NCBI RefSeq assembly: GCF_030848805.1
Contig: NC_092363.1
Span: forward strand, 19,128,600 to 19,192,599
DNA from: Temnothorax longispinosus
Lineage: Eukaryota > Arthropoda > Insecta > Hymenoptera > Formicidae
Length of the DNA stretch: 64,000 bases
Direction: 5' to 3'
Part shown: in pieces, positions 24,545 to 37,962 of the stretch
Numbering within the stretch: the stretch's first letter is position 1
How the letters are laid out: each line of letters starts with the position of its first letter
Made by a program: the position numbers and the translations under genes
The notes under the pieces: generated by a model
What the model was told of the DNA's origin: nothing
Database searches by the model: none
Seen by the model: the letters and a program-made list of their open reading frames with translations, nothing else

Positions 24545-26118
24545 AAAAAAAAAATTAAACACATGATCGAACATGAAAAAAATATTTTAAATTAACTTTT
24601 TTTTATCACTGTCAGTAAAATATCGTTGTGAGTAGAGTCTCTTGTAGTGCTTTATATGTACATATATGTACAGAAAAGTATAAAAATCTGATATCATATA
24701 GAATGTTATATATAATAATCAGTTGCAAACAACTGATACATTTTGTTTATTTATGTGTAGTCAGACATACGCAATTTACATAATATATGCATATTTGAGA
24801 TATATCACTTTGGAATTATTAAATACATCACAAAATCTAATTTCTCAATTACTCTTGCGTTATAATTTATATAGATTAATATTTAAATATTAGTATGCTA
24901 GCTCATTAATGTAAGCAACACGCGAAAACATTTGCTATTCACAATTATCCTGTATATAAGTTAAACTTGATCAGCGGTGTGTCATGATATAAATGTCTCA
25001 CTCGTAAACTAAAAATTATTAATTATATTGTCTGTGCATTATAACATCAATATGATTGCGACAACTTACTTTCTCTCCATATGTAATCTCTTATTTTTAT
25101 TTTTCTCATTAAATACGTGAACAAGATTGCATGTCCTATTTACATTCAGCGAGTTCAAAACTGAAAACAATTGCTGCATCGAATGACATAAAGCTAAAAG
25201 GATATTTTGTTAGACGTTAAGTAACGGTTAAATAACCATAGTGTTCTTCGATGGGTAACTGTATTCTTGAGATACAACGCGTAGAATAATATAAAAAGTT
25301 AAAGCGCTCGCATAAATATACGTAAAATAATGATGTGTAATTGACGCGACACATCAAATTATATATGCAAACATGAAATACAGATAATATCGACCGCACA
25401 ATATCCACGTGGACAAGTAATTCTTCAAGATATTCTAGTTTCCCCTTCTTCGACTTTTTGCTTTAAAAATTCATATTTCACCTGCGTATATAGAATGCTA
25501 TCTTTATGATACAATTTTGAAATGTATTTTTTATTTTCTACATACATTCTAATTTTCTTTATATAAATATCGAATTACAGTTCTTAAATTAATCATTTAA
25601 TCTGCTTTAAGCATAGTTACTATACATATCTAATTTCAATAAGAGATAATAAAGAGATGTAAAAGAAATAAGAATATGAAAAGCATTTAATTTAATTAAA
25701 GCATTATATAGCATATATATTCACAAAATGTCGCAAAGCAGCAGAAAGTAAGTGCATTGCTAATAATCATCCGATAGGAAAAAATTTTACCATGAGTCTA
25801 CCAGCAACATTTATGTAAAATAAAAAAGGCTTTCAATTTCTGACTTTATATCAGCATGAGATGTATCTACTATGACTTTCGTGTATCTCCAATACAAATA
25901 TATACAATATATACAATGAAAAATTGCGAAATATCTTGATAATGCTTCTTCGTTTTGTACAAGTTCTAGATGCGCAAGATTATGAGTTACATGACACAGC
26001 AATATATTATTAACTTCTGCGTGCTCCAATAGTGATAAGAAAAAACGCAATAGGTAGTTACATTATAACTTGCAATTTCCTGAACATTGTTTTGCTATAC
26101 GACGCAATAATTGTTAGT
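24545..26118. other. Clade A spacer between Gr copies 8 and 9
   Basis: Repeat unit shared with 27777-29220 and 30895-32430. The inverted promoter-like block is at about 25149-25255 and contains an extra about 15-base insertion typical of these three units. No gene seen. Confidence 0.6.
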
Positions 26119-26151
26119 AGTTCTAACATTAAACCTGTCTGGTGTAGACTG
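26119..26151 (+). promoter_or_regulatory. Putative core promoter of Gr copy 9
   Basis: AGTTCTAACATTAAACCTG, then GGTGTAGACTG with AGACTG at +28; ends 174 bp before the ATG. Same variant before copies 10 and 11. Confidence 0.5.
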
Positions 26152-26324
26152 CGAGAAGTTTATGTCGGTTTACAAATTCGCCGTGGAAACAGAAATAGAA
26201 TCACGCTTGAAAGAGAAATTCTTTTAAACACGTTGATACCAAAGTGAATTAATAACGTGATTAATATCTTATAAATTATAGTCTACAATTTACATTGTCG
26301 TACTCCTATAACGCTTAAGCGAAC

Positions 26325-27776
26325 ATGTTCAATTTGTCATCAAAGTTCCAAGGATTCAAAGGAAAAAGAAAAGGAAAAATATGGCAGTTATTCTGCGCTA
26401 CGGATTTTGTGTCGTTGATGTATCCTTGCTTCTCGTTTTGTCGGATTCTGGGAATATTTCCATACAAGATCAACGCTTCGATCATCAAGACTTGCGAACC
26501 ACGCTATATTCTATCGACTATCATTATCGGCGTTTTTTGCATCCTCGAATTAATAAATCTCTATGACGTCAATAAAAATTACGCAATTGAAAGAGATGGG
26601 ATACTCAGCTTACTTGAACGTAACTTCTTCTACATTATCGGTGGTTTCATAGTACTCACCACGTTCATTTTAAGTGGACCACGAATGCGGTTTCTTCAGA
26701 CCTTACTGGAGCTCTCTTCGAAATTACCTCCGAAATCATATCAGAACTTATCTAGACTGATCCATGCCAAGGACATTATTGGATTTCTTATTATAGTCGT
26801 GAGGATGCCGATATATTTTAGCGGGTTGCCCTTTAGTGTCTTATGCAAGTTTCTCATGTTATACATTTTCTTGTTGGAATTCATAATGGATATGCTATAT
26901 ATAAATTGTGTCTGTATATTAAAAGCTTGTTTCAAGCAAATCAACGACAATCTGGTAAATCTGCGAGAACTTGTGACGAATAGTGAGCCATATCTTTTGA
27001 GCGGCACCTATCACGAGCAAAGGAGTGCATTTCTATTGATAGATATCATAAGTTTGAAAAGGCAGCATCTAGCAATCAGCGGCGCAGTACAGACGCTAAA
27101 AATGGTCTTCAGCTTGCACATTCTTTCTACGATACTTATGACTATCAATGAAATCATCTTCAATCTGTATTATTATTTAATGAATATACATGGAGGTATA
27201 CCTATGAACAATCTGCAAAAACTAAGTTTTTACGAGGCCTGTATTACAGCTGTAACATATTATTCCGTAAAGATGGTGTTAATAGTATGGGCCTGTGAAA
27301 CCGGCAAAAATGAAGCTATGAAAATCAAGAGCACCGTTCACGACGTGTTCAATAGCACCAACAATAAGCAAATAAAATATGAGGTAGATTTAAAAAAATT
27401 ATAATTTTAGTAGCATATTTTATATATTTTTCTAATTATATTTCACGTATGTTAATGCGATTTCTAATGTAGTAATTTGACAGATTTATAATTACACATC
27501 TCTCAATCCTATATTTAACCATTCTTTGATCTGACGCTGCAGATGCGGCTATTTTCCTTGCAAATATCGCACTGTGAAAATACATTTTCCGCAAAAGGGC
27601 TTACTGTGGACGCTGCGCTCCTCACTAAGGTGATCAATCATTTCCTTACATTAATTGAATGTACGTATGTTTAGTTATGTTTTATGGTATTGTTGTTTTA
27701 GGTGGCAGGTAGTATTACAACGTATTTAGTAATTTTTATACAATTTCTGCTCACGTCTAATTCTTGCGATAAATAA
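26325..27776 (+). CDS. Gustatory receptor copy 9 (clade A), intact frame with weakened donor, 406 aa
   Basis: Exons 26325-27383, 27543-27629 and 27702-27776. The frame is complete, with TYLVIFIQF in exon 3. Two oddities: the exon 2 donor reads AAG/GTGATC, where the other clade A copies have GTGAGT or GTGAGC, apparently after a 4-base deletion that removed the +5 G. Exon 3 starts GTGGCAGG where relatives have ATGGCAGG. WACETGKNEAMKI departs from the usual KNQAMEI. It may be expressed with reduced splicing efficiency. Nearest relatives are copies 10 and 11. Confidence 0.87.
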
Positions 27777-29224
27777 TCTGTAATGGTGAGTAGAGTCTCC
27801 CGTGATGCTTTATGCTTACTTATAAAGATGTTACCTAAATATACATATATGTATAGAAAAACTTGAAAATGTTATGTCATATAATGTTAATAATCAGTTG
27901 CAAATAGCTGATATGTTTTATTTATTTAAGTGTACATTTTGTAGTCAGATAATTATATGTAATATATGCACATCTGAGAAATATCACTTTGGAATTATTA
28001 AATATATCACAAAATCTAAAAATCTAATCTTAATTACTCTTGCGTTATAATTTATATGGATTAATGTTTGAATATTAGTATGTCAGCTCATTAGCGTAAT
28101 CAACACCCAATAACATTTGCAATTCACAATTATCCTTTATAAGTTAAACTTGATCAGCACAGAAGTCATGATATAAATGTCTCAATCGTAAACTTAAAAG
28201 TAAAAATTGTTAATTATATTGTCCATGCATTATAACGTTAATATAATTGCGACAACTTCTTCTCCAAATGTAATCTCTTACTTTTTTCTCATTAAATGAA
28301 CTAGATTGCATGTCCTATTTATATTCAGCAAATTTAAGTTTAAAACTGCGAACAATTACTGCATCAAGTGAGACAAAGGTAGAGGGATATTTTGTTAGAC
28401 GTTAAGTAACGATTAAATATAACCATGGTGTTCTTCGATAGATGACTGTATTCTCGAGATACAACACGTAGAATAATAATGTGTAATTGACGCGACCCAT
28501 CAATTATGCAAACATGAAACAGATGATCGACTGCACAATATACGTGTGAACAAGTAATTCTCCAAGATATTTTAGTTTCCCCTTCTTCGACTTCTTGCTT
28601 AAAAAATTTATATTTTATGTGTATGTATAGAATGTTTGATATCTTTATGACACAATTTCGTAATCAATTTTTTATTTTCTACTTTCATTCTAATTCCCTT
28701 TATACAAATATCAAATCACAGTTCTTGAATTTATCATTTAACTGCTTTAAGCATAGTTACTATACATATCTAATTTCAATAAGAAATAATGTAAAAAAAA
28801 ATAAGAATATGAAAAGCATTTAATTTAATTAAAGCACTATATAGCATATATATTCACAAAATATCGCAAAGCAGCGGAAAGTAAGTGCATTGCTAATAAT
28901 CATCCGATTAGAAAATATCTTACGATGAGTCTAACAGCAACATTTGTGTAAATTAAAAAATTTGCTTTTCTATTTTTGACGTTATCAGAATGAGATGAAT
29001 CTTTCACGTGTCTAATGCAAAAATATATAATAAAAAATTAAGAATTATCTTGATAATGTTTATTCGTTTTGTACAAGTTCTAGATGCGCAAGATTATAAA
29101 TATGACACAGCAATATATCATTAACTTCTGCGTGCTCCGGAAATGATAAGAAAAAAGCAATAGTTACATTATAACTTACAATTTCCTGAACATTGTTTTG
29201 CTACACGACGCAATAATTGTTAGT
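27777..29224. other. Clade A spacer between Gr copies 9 and 10
   Basis: Inverted promoter-like block at about 28330-28440; otherwise AT-rich repeat unit. No gene seen. Confidence 0.6.
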
Positions 29225-29257
29225 AGTTCTAACGTTAAACCTGTCTGGTGTAGACTG
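29225..29257 (+). promoter_or_regulatory. Putative core promoter of Gr copy 10
   Basis: Nearly the same block as before copy 9, also ending 174 bp before the ATG. Confidence 0.5.
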
Positions 29258-29430
29258 CGAGAAGTTTATGTCGGTTTACAAATTCGCCGTGGAAACAGAA
29301 ATAGAATCACGCTTGAAAGAGAAATTTTTTTAAACACGTTAATACCAAAGTGAATTAATAACGTGATTAATATTTTACAAATTATAGTCTACAATTTACC
29401 TTGTCGTTCTCCCATAACGCTTAAGCGAAC

Positions 29431-30894
29431 ATGTTCAATTCGTCATCGAAGTTCCAAGGATTCAAAGGAAAAAGAAAAGGAAAAATATGGCAGTTTTTCC
29501 GCGCTCCGGATTTTGTGTCGTTGATGTATCCTTGCTTCTCGTTTTGTCGCATTCTGGGAATATTTCCATACAAGATCAACGCTTCGACCATCAGGACTTG
29601 CAAACCACGCCATATCCTATCGACCATCATTATCTGCGTTTATTGCACTCTCGAATTCAAACTTCTCTATGACATCAATATTTCGAAAAATTCTGCATTC
29701 AAAGGCATTGATACACCCAGATTACTTGATCGTGACTTCTTCCACATTGTCGGTGGTTTCACAGTAGTCACCACATTTATTTTTGGTGGACCACGAATGC
29801 GGTTTCTTCAGACCTTACTGGAACTCTCTTTGAAATTACCTCCGAAATCATATCAGAATTTATCTAAACTGATCCATGTCAAGGACATTATTGGATTCCT
29901 CTATATAATCGTGGAAGTGACGACATATTGTAGCAGGTTGCAGATTAGTGTCTTACGCACGTTTCTTCTATTATACATAGGCTCGCTGGTATTCATAATG
30001 GATATGTTATATATGAATTGTGTTTGCATATTAAAAGCTTGTTTCAAGCAAATCAACGACAATCTGGCGAATCTGCGAAAACTCGTGACAAATGGTGAGC
30101 CATATTGCTTGAGCGGCACCTATCACGAGCAAAGAATTCCATTTCTACTGATGGACATCATAGGTTTGAAAAGGCAGCATCTAGCAATCAACAACGCAGT
30201 ACAGACGCTAAAAATGGTGTTCAGTTTGCACCTTCTCTCTACGATACTTATGACTTTCTTTCAAATCACCTTCGACCTGTACTATTATTTAATGCACACA
30301 CATGGAGGTATCCCTATGAGCAATCTGCAAAAACAGAGGTTTTACAGTGCCTGTATTACAGATTTAATATATTATTCCGTAAAGATGGTGTCGATAGTAT
30401 GGGTCTGTGAAACCGGCAAGAATCGAGCTATGGAAATCAGAAGCACCGTTCACGACGTGTTCAACAGCACCAGCAATAAGCAAATAAAATACGAGGTAAA
30501 TTTAAAAAAATTATAACTTTAGTAGTGTATTTTATATATTTTCCTAATTATGTACCGCGTACGTTAATGCAATTTCTAATGTAGTAATTTAACAGATTCA
30601 TAATTACACGTCTCTCAATTCTATATTTAACCATTCTTTTTAATTTGACGTTGCAGATGCGGCTATTTTCCTTGCAAATATTGCATTGTGAAAATGCGTT
30701 CTCCGTAAAGGGGCTTACTGTGGACTCAACGCTCCTTACTGCGGTGAGTGATCAATCATTTGCTTTCATTAAATAAGTGTAGATTTGTTTAGCTAAGTTT
30801 TATGGTATTGTTGTTTTAGATGGCAAGTAGCATTGCCAAGTATTTAATAATTTTAATACAATTTCGGTTCATGTCGAATTCTTGCGATGGGTAA
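29431..30894 (+). CDS. Gustatory receptor copy 10 (clade A), intact frame, altered signature motif, 408 aa
   Basis: Exons 29431-30495, 30657-30743 and 30820-30894. The frame and splice sites are complete, but several otherwise invariant positions are changed. The exon 3 motif reads AKYLIILIQFRF, so the threonine of TYhhhhhQF is lysine and an arginine follows QF. WACETG is WVCETG, ILSGPRM is IFGGPRM, and RATDF is RAPDF. Such clustering suggests relaxed constraint or a receptor on its way to loss. Copies 9 and 11 keep the canonical residues. Confidence 0.87.
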
Positions 30895-32436
30895 TCTGTA
30901 ATAGACGTAATTTAGTTAACAAGAAGATACATGATCGAATATAGAAGAGATATTTTAAATATACTTATTTTTATCACTGTAAGTAGAATATCGTTGTAAT
31001 TAGAGTCTACCGTGATGCTTTATGGTTACTTATAGAGATGTTACGTAAATATACATATATGTATAGAAAAACTTGAAAATGTTATATCACATAATGTGTT
31101 AATAATCAGTTGCAAACAGCTGATGTGTTTTATTTATTTAAGTGTACATTTTGTAGTCAGACAATTATATGTAATATATGCATCTGAGAAATATCACTTT
31201 GGAATTATTAAATATATCACAAAATCTAAAAATCTAATTTTCTTAATTATTCTTGCGTTATAATTTACATGGATTAATATTTGAATATTAGTATGTCAGC
31301 TCATTAGCGTAATCAAAACGCAAAAACATTTGCAATTGCAGTCATGATATAAATGTCTCAATCGTAGACTTAAAAGTAAAAGTTATTAATTATATTGTTC
31401 ATGCACTATAACGTTAATATGATTGCGACAACTTCTTCTCCAAATGTAATCTCTTACTTTTATTTTTCTCATTAAATACGTAAACTAGATTGCGTGTCAT
31501 ATTTATATTCATTATATTCAGCGAATTTGAGTTCAAAACTGCGAACAATTGCTGCATCGAGTGAGACAAGGCTAAAGGGATATTTTGTTAGACGTTAAGT
31601 AACGATTAAATATAACCATGGTGTTCTTCGATGGATAATTGTATTCTCGAGATACAACGCGTAGAATAATGATGTGTAATTGACGCGACTCATCAAATTA
31701 TATATGCAAACATAAAATACAGATAATATCGACTGCACAATATCCACGTGGACAAGTAATTCTCCAAGATATTCTAGTGTCCCCTTCTTTGACTTTTTGC
31801 TTTAAAAAATTCATATTTTACCCGCGTGTATAGAATGCTATCTTTATGACACGATTTTGAAATTTATTTTTTATTTTCTACATACATTCTAATTTTCTTT
31901 ATATAAATATCGAATCACAGTTCATAAATTAATCATTTAATCTGCTTTAATCATAATTACTATACATATCTAATTTTAATAAGAAATAATGTAAAAGAAA
32001 TAAGAATATGAAAAGCATTTAATTTAATTAAAGCACTATATAGCATATATATTCATAAAACGTCGCAAAGCACCAGAAAGTAAGTGCATTGCTAATAATC
32101 ATCCGATTGGAAAAAATTTTACCACGAGTCTAACAGCAACATTTATGTAAAATAAAAAATTTGACTTTCAATTTCTAACTTTATATCAGCATGAGATGAA
32201 TCTACTATGACTTTCATATACCTCCAATACAAATATATATAATAAAAAATTGTGAATTATCTTGATAATGTTTATTCGTTTTGTACAAGTTCTAGATGCG
32301 CGAGATTATAAATATGACACAGCAGTATATCATTAACTTTTGCGTGCTCCGGAAGTGATAAGAAAAAAGCAATAGTTACATTATAACTTACAATTTCCTG
32401 AACATTGTTTTGCTGCACGACGCAATAGTTGTTAGT
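30895..32436. other. Clade A spacer between Gr copies 10 and 11
   Basis: Inverted promoter-like block at about 31523-31634; AT-rich repeat unit otherwise. No gene seen. Confidence 0.6.
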
Positions 32437-32469
32437 AGTTCTAACATTAAACCTGTCTGGTGTAGACTG
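32437..32469 (+). promoter_or_regulatory. Putative core promoter of Gr copy 11
   Basis: Same variant as copies 9 and 10; ends 170 bp before the ATG. Confidence 0.5.
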
Positions 32470-32638
32470 CGAGGAGTTTATGTCGGTTTGCAAATTCGCC
32501 GTGGAAACAGAAATAGAATCACGCTTAAAAGAGAAATTATTTTAAACACGTTGATACCAAAGTGAATTAATAACGTGATTAATATTTTATAATTATATTA
32601 TAGTCTACAATTTATTGTCGTTCTCTGCTGAAGCGAAC

Positions 32639-34111
32639 ATGTTCAATTCGTCATCGATGTTCCAAGGACTCAAAGGAAAAAAAAAAGGAATAATATGGCA
32701 GCTATTCCGCGCTACGGATTTTGTGTCGTTGATGTATCCTTGCTTCTGGTTTTGCCGCATTCTGGGAATATTTCCATACAAGATCAACGCTTCGACCATC
32801 AAGACTTGCAAACCACGCTATATTCTATCGATCATCATTATCTGCGTTTATTGCATCCTCGAATCAATAAATATCTACAACATAAATAATTCTAAAAATT
32901 ACGTAATTGAAAGTGACGGAAAACTCGGTTTATTTCAACGTAACGTCCTCCACATTATCGGTAGTTTCACAGTAATCATTACATTCATTTTGAGTGGACC
33001 ACGAATGCGTTTTCTTCAGACCTTATTGGAGCTCTCTTTGAAATTACCTCCAAAATCATATCAGAATTTATCTAGACTGATCCATGCCAAGGATATTATT
33101 GGATTCCTTTTTTTAGTCGTGAGAGTGCCGATGTATATTAGTGGGTTCCAGCACGTGGGTGTCTTCCGCATGTTTCTTGCATTTTACATAACCTCGCTGG
33201 AATTCGTAATGGATATGTTATATATGAATTGTGTTTGCATATTAAAAGCTTGTTTCAAGCAAATCAACGACAATCTGGTGAATCTGCGAGAACTCGTGAC
33301 GAATGGTGAGCCATATTGCTTGAGCGGCACCTATCACGAACGAAGGAGTGCATTTCTATTGACAGACATCATAAGTTTGAAAAGGCAGCATCTAGCAATC
33401 AGCGGCGCAGTACAAACGCTAAAAATGGTGTTCAGTTTGCACCTTCTCTCTACGATACTTATAACTTTTCTTCAAATCACCTTCAGCCTGTACGATTATT
33501 TAATGCACACACATGGAGGTATCCCTATGAGCAATCTGGAAAAACAGAGGTTTTACAGGGTCTGCATTTCATTTGTAACATATTATTCCGTAAGAATTGT
33601 GTTAATAGTATGGGCCTGTGAAACCGGCAAGAATCGAGCTATGGAAATCAGGAGCACCGTTCACGACGTGTTCAACAGCACCAGCAATAAGCACATAAAA
33701 TACGAGGTAAATAAAAAGTATTTACCAACTTTAATGACATATTTTATATATCTTTCTGATTATAATGTGCCGCGTACGCTAATGCGATTTCTAATGTAGT
33801 AATTTAACAGATTTATATAGTTACACGTCTCTCAATCCTATATTTATAAGAATTCTTTGATTTGACGTTGCAGATGCGGCTATTTTCCTTGCAAATATCG
33901 CACTGTGACAATGTGTTTTCCGCAAAAGGGCTTACTGTGGACGCAACGCTCCTCACTAAGGTGAGTGATCAATCATTTGCTATCATTAAATAAGTGTAGA
34001 TATGTTAAGTTATGTTTCATGGTATTGTTGTTTTAGATGGCAGGTAGCATTGCCACGTATTTAGTAATTTTGATACAATTTCTGTTCATGTCGAATTCTT
34101 GCGATGGATAA
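32639..34111 (+). CDS. Gustatory receptor copy 11 (clade A), intact, mosaic, 409 aa
   Basis: Exons 32639-33706, 33874-33960 and 34037-34111. Exon 1 is of the copy 9/10 type (HTHGGIPMSNL loop, KNRAMEIRS). The first about 85 bases of intron 1 (from 33707) are almost identical to intron 1 of copy 6 and not to copies 9/10, after which the intron returns to copy 9/10 sequence. Exon 3 is base-for-base identical to copy 6. This looks like one or two gene-conversion tracts. The real start is the ATG at 32639; the open frame begins 8 codons earlier at a TTG. Confidence 0.9.
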
Positions 34112-36241
34112 TCTGTAATAGATGTAATTTAGTTAACACAAGGAGATATATATGATCGAACATAGAAGAGATATTTTAATTTTTATCATTGTAAGTAGAA
34201 TATTGTTGTGAGTAGTCTCCCGTGATACTTTATGCTTGTAGAGATGTTACGTAAATTTACATATATGTATAGAAGAACTTGAAAATGTTATATCACATAC
34301 GTGTTAATAATCAATTGGAAACAGATATGTTTTATTTATTTAAGTGTACAGTCAGACCGTGTACGTGAAACACGCATATCTAAGAAATATTAGGAATTAT
34401 TAAAAATATCATAAAATCTAATTTCTTAATATTAAAAATTCTTGCGTTATAATTTATATAGATTAATATTTAAATAGTAAATCAGCTTAATATAACATTT
34501 ATTTCTGATATGTATAATTTTTGATATGTATAAGAATATGTATAATTAATATATTAAAATCACATAAAATTATCATAAAATTAATTTTCGGATGAATCGT
34601 TGCTCTGTAATCTGTAATGACTGATACTTAAATAATGTACAAATGAGTAAAGAAAAAGTTACTTTTTTATTTTATTGATGTTATATTGATGGCGGTATTA
34701 ATGTGACGATTCAGGGATAAATGTAATCTTGCGAAATTGCAATTATATCTTTACATTCTGCGCTGCGAGCTGAAAGACGTGTAATGTTTAGCCATTTTCT
34801 TCGTTGTTGTTATAGAATGCTTTTTTTCTTATATTCGCCAAGTATCTATCTATTATGCAGAATTGTACTTTTTTATTACTTTGTTATTGTCGAATCAAAA
34901 AGTTTCTTTCATATCTGACAATTCGAAAGTAACATGTCAATAACTTTCTCAAATGTTATACATAGGTGATGAGACAATTCATCCACATTTGTAGCCTGGA
35001 ATTTTTAATATAAAAAAGTGCACGAATCTTTTGCGTGTATTTTTTGAATCGTCTGCGGTTGTGAATATTTATCGCTTTAGTATTGTAGAAAGTAATTAAA
35101 AACCTTGGTTATTGTAGCCACAAGCTAAGTAAAAACTGACTTGTAATATCAGGGAACTTGTAAGAAAAAAAATGTCATAATTAAAACAACAGATACGATG
35201 CTTATTTGTTTCTTCGTAAAATTTTGATATTTTATAACAGTATTATATGTGTATACGGAAAAAATATAAGTATAAATAATTACGTATTTATATAAGACAC
35301 ACAAATAAACATCTACGTATAATAAAAATATAATTTTCATCAGTTTAAGCAGTTTCTTAAAAATATGCACTATAAATTTTTTATTTAAACATAATATAAT
35401 GAAATTTTGTTGAGACATTGTGCGTTCAATACATTATCGCAATGATAAAGTTCAAGCTTTTTATCCTTCTATTCGTCGTTGAAGTATAAAAAATTAATCA
35501 TTTTAGGATAATTTATTGTTTTTAGACTATAATGTATCTATCTCTCTATTAAAAATTTTATTCAGATGAATAAATCGATTAATTCTAATCTAGCTAATAG
35601 CATTGTTATTGCATTATAATATAGTTGTTCGTAATGATATACATCTGTTACCTGTTACGTACATTCTCGCGATGGTATTAGTATTTCTCAAAATGTATGC
35701 TATGTAATTAAACAATATTTGCATGTACAATATTTATGCGCGCGCTCACACATGCTCACACATACTTAACGTGTTTACACAAAGTATAATTTATTGTATT
35801 GGAATAAACACGCAAAAATATTTGTAATTCATAATTATTCGGTCTAAATTGAGCTCAGAAAATAAATATTTATAATTACATTTTGTATGAGCAGTATGAG
35901 TAAAAATAAATATTAATATTTTTTTATTTTAAATAACATATTTGTGTGTATATTTATAATTAAACATGTGTGTACATTTGTGTGTGTTTATTTCTTTGTA
36001 AGACTAATAGAATTAAATCTCGAAGAATTGCGATATAAAGACATCAAACATTTTATTTAGATAAAAATGTAAAATTTAAAAACAATTGGTCTTTGTTAAT
36101 GGATCCTTAAAACAGCCATTGATTATCCACGTGTACAGTACTACGTGCAATCAATGTCTTGCGCTTCATGTACGCACGCATTCATATTGTCATAGCAATT
36201 ATACATAATTTCTTTATATTCTGCGTTCTAATGGTAATAAA
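34112..36241. other. Long spacer between Gr copies 11 and 12
   Basis: Colinear with the spacer before copy 7 (18300-19830), including a mariner-derived fragment at about 34910-35060, but without the MITE-like insertion. No gene seen. Confidence 0.6.
34910..35060 (+). mobile_element. Mariner-derived fragment, co-duplicated copy
   Basis: Shares AATTCGAAAGTAA, CTCAAATGTTA, CATCCACATTTG and GAATCGTCTGCGG with 4530-4680. Non-coding remnant. Confidence 0.5.
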
Positions 36242-36352
36242 TGTCGATCGAAGAGACCATGGTTACTTCACGACTAACAAGTGACACATTGAGTCCTCAA
36301 AACTTGACACTCTTGCAGTTTTAAATTTAAATTCGGTACGAATAGATCGACA
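36242..36352 (+). promoter_or_regulatory. Clade B distal element and putative core promoter of Gr copy 12
   Basis: Distal element 36242-36285. Core block 36317-36352 with GCAGTTTTAAA and AGATCG at +28; ends 160 bp before the ATG. Confidence 0.6.
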
Positions 36353-36511
36353 ATGAAGAGAACATGATGGTATACACATTTATTGTAAAAAGACAAACTC
36401 TAAAGCCGTACCAAGAATAAAGCTCTCTCAATCATGTTCAACTTGGTGATAAAAAGTGCATTTGTATAATTAATAATTCTTAGGCTGTTTTTCAATGACT
36501 CTCCACTAATT

Positions 36512-37962
36512 ATGTTTAACTTGTTGTCGAAGTTGCAAGAACGAGTTAATGCCAAAATGTGGAAAAAATGGCAATTGTTCAACGCCATGAATTTTGAATC
36601 GTTGATGTATCCCACATTTACCTTTTGCTATATTCTTGGAATTTTTCCGTATAAGATCAACGCTTCGGCCTTCGAGATTTCCAAACCACGTTACATTCTT
36701 TCGACCGTCGTTATGTGTGCTTGTCTTATTGGCTTGCTGAGCAGTCTCTATATGATGGACATTTGTGGAATCCCGAAGTCGACGGGTGTACCCAGGACTC
36801 TTGAGCGTAATTGCTTTTTCATACTCAGTGGTTTTGTAGCGATCGTTACGCACATTTTGAGTGGTCCACGAATGCGTTTGCTCCAAACCATAATGGAAAT
36901 CTCTTGGAAATTGCCTTCGGAGTCATACCAGAAGCTATCCAGACTAATTCACGTCAAGGACATCTTGGGTTCCTTATATCTACTAATACATATATCGATA
37001 TATTTCAAAACAAATATCCACATTATACTCAAGATTTTCGTAGCATACGTTATTCTAATAATATTTTACATGGATATGCTGTATATGAATTGTGTTTGTG
37101 TACTAAAAGCTTGTTTCAAGCAAATCAGTGATAATCTGGACCATATACGGGACCACATGATGAATGATGAGGTGTATCATCTCGGTCGGATGTACAAACT
37201 AAAAAGTCCAATCTTGCTAATTAAACTAAAGGCCTTGAAGAAGCAGCATCAGATGATTAGTAACGCAGTGCAGATGATGAACATGATTTTCAGTTTGCAA
37301 CTGCTCGCTACCATAATTCTCACTTTCATTGAAATCACTTTTCATTTTTACTTTCGTATACTGTATTGGCAAAAGGACACATCCACGATCATGTTAGACG
37401 ACGATTTTTATCAAGTTTACATGACAATGGCCGTACCGTATTATTTTACAAAAATAATGTTGATAGTGTGGGCCTGTGAGACCAGCAAGAATCAGGCTAG
37501 GCAAATTGGTACCACTATTCATGACGTATTTAACAGTACTGGCGATAATGAAATCAAGAGCGAGGTAATAAAATATGTCATTTAATTTGTCCAATTTTTA
37601 AATGAGTGTGCTAATGCAAGTTTTATACATAAATCTAAATTTATATATTCCAATTTTGTTATTAAATAATTTATAATCTGACGTTGCAGTTGCAATTGTT
37701 TTCCTTGCAAATTCTTCATCGCAAAAATATGTTCTCCGCGATGGGTCTTACTGTAGACGCAAGACTTCTCACTGCGGTAAGCTATCGATCACATACTATC
37801 ATATATTTATAAGTATTAAAAGAAATTATTTCATCTTCTTAATTTTCTTTTTAGATGGTGGGTAACATCAGTACATATTTATTAATCTTGATACAATTTT
37901 TAAACATGAAACATTTTTGCGCTAAAGAAATCGCCACAAATGTTACAGAAATAATTCAATGA
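36512..37962 (+). CDS. Gustatory receptor copy 12 (B1), intact, 415 aa
   Basis: Exons 36512-37564, 37690-37776 and 37855-37962. B1 hallmarks: SLYMMDICGIPKSTGVPRTL between segments 2 and 3, EISWKLPSESYQKLS, RILYWQKDTSTIMLDD, and the exon 3 tail HFCAKEIATNVTEIIQ. The exon 3 motif TYLLILIQF is intact. Near-identical to copy 14. The B1 exon 2 reads SAMGLTVDARLLTA, with AMG for the AKG found elsewhere. AATAAA starts directly after the stop. No lesion seen. Confidence 0.92.
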
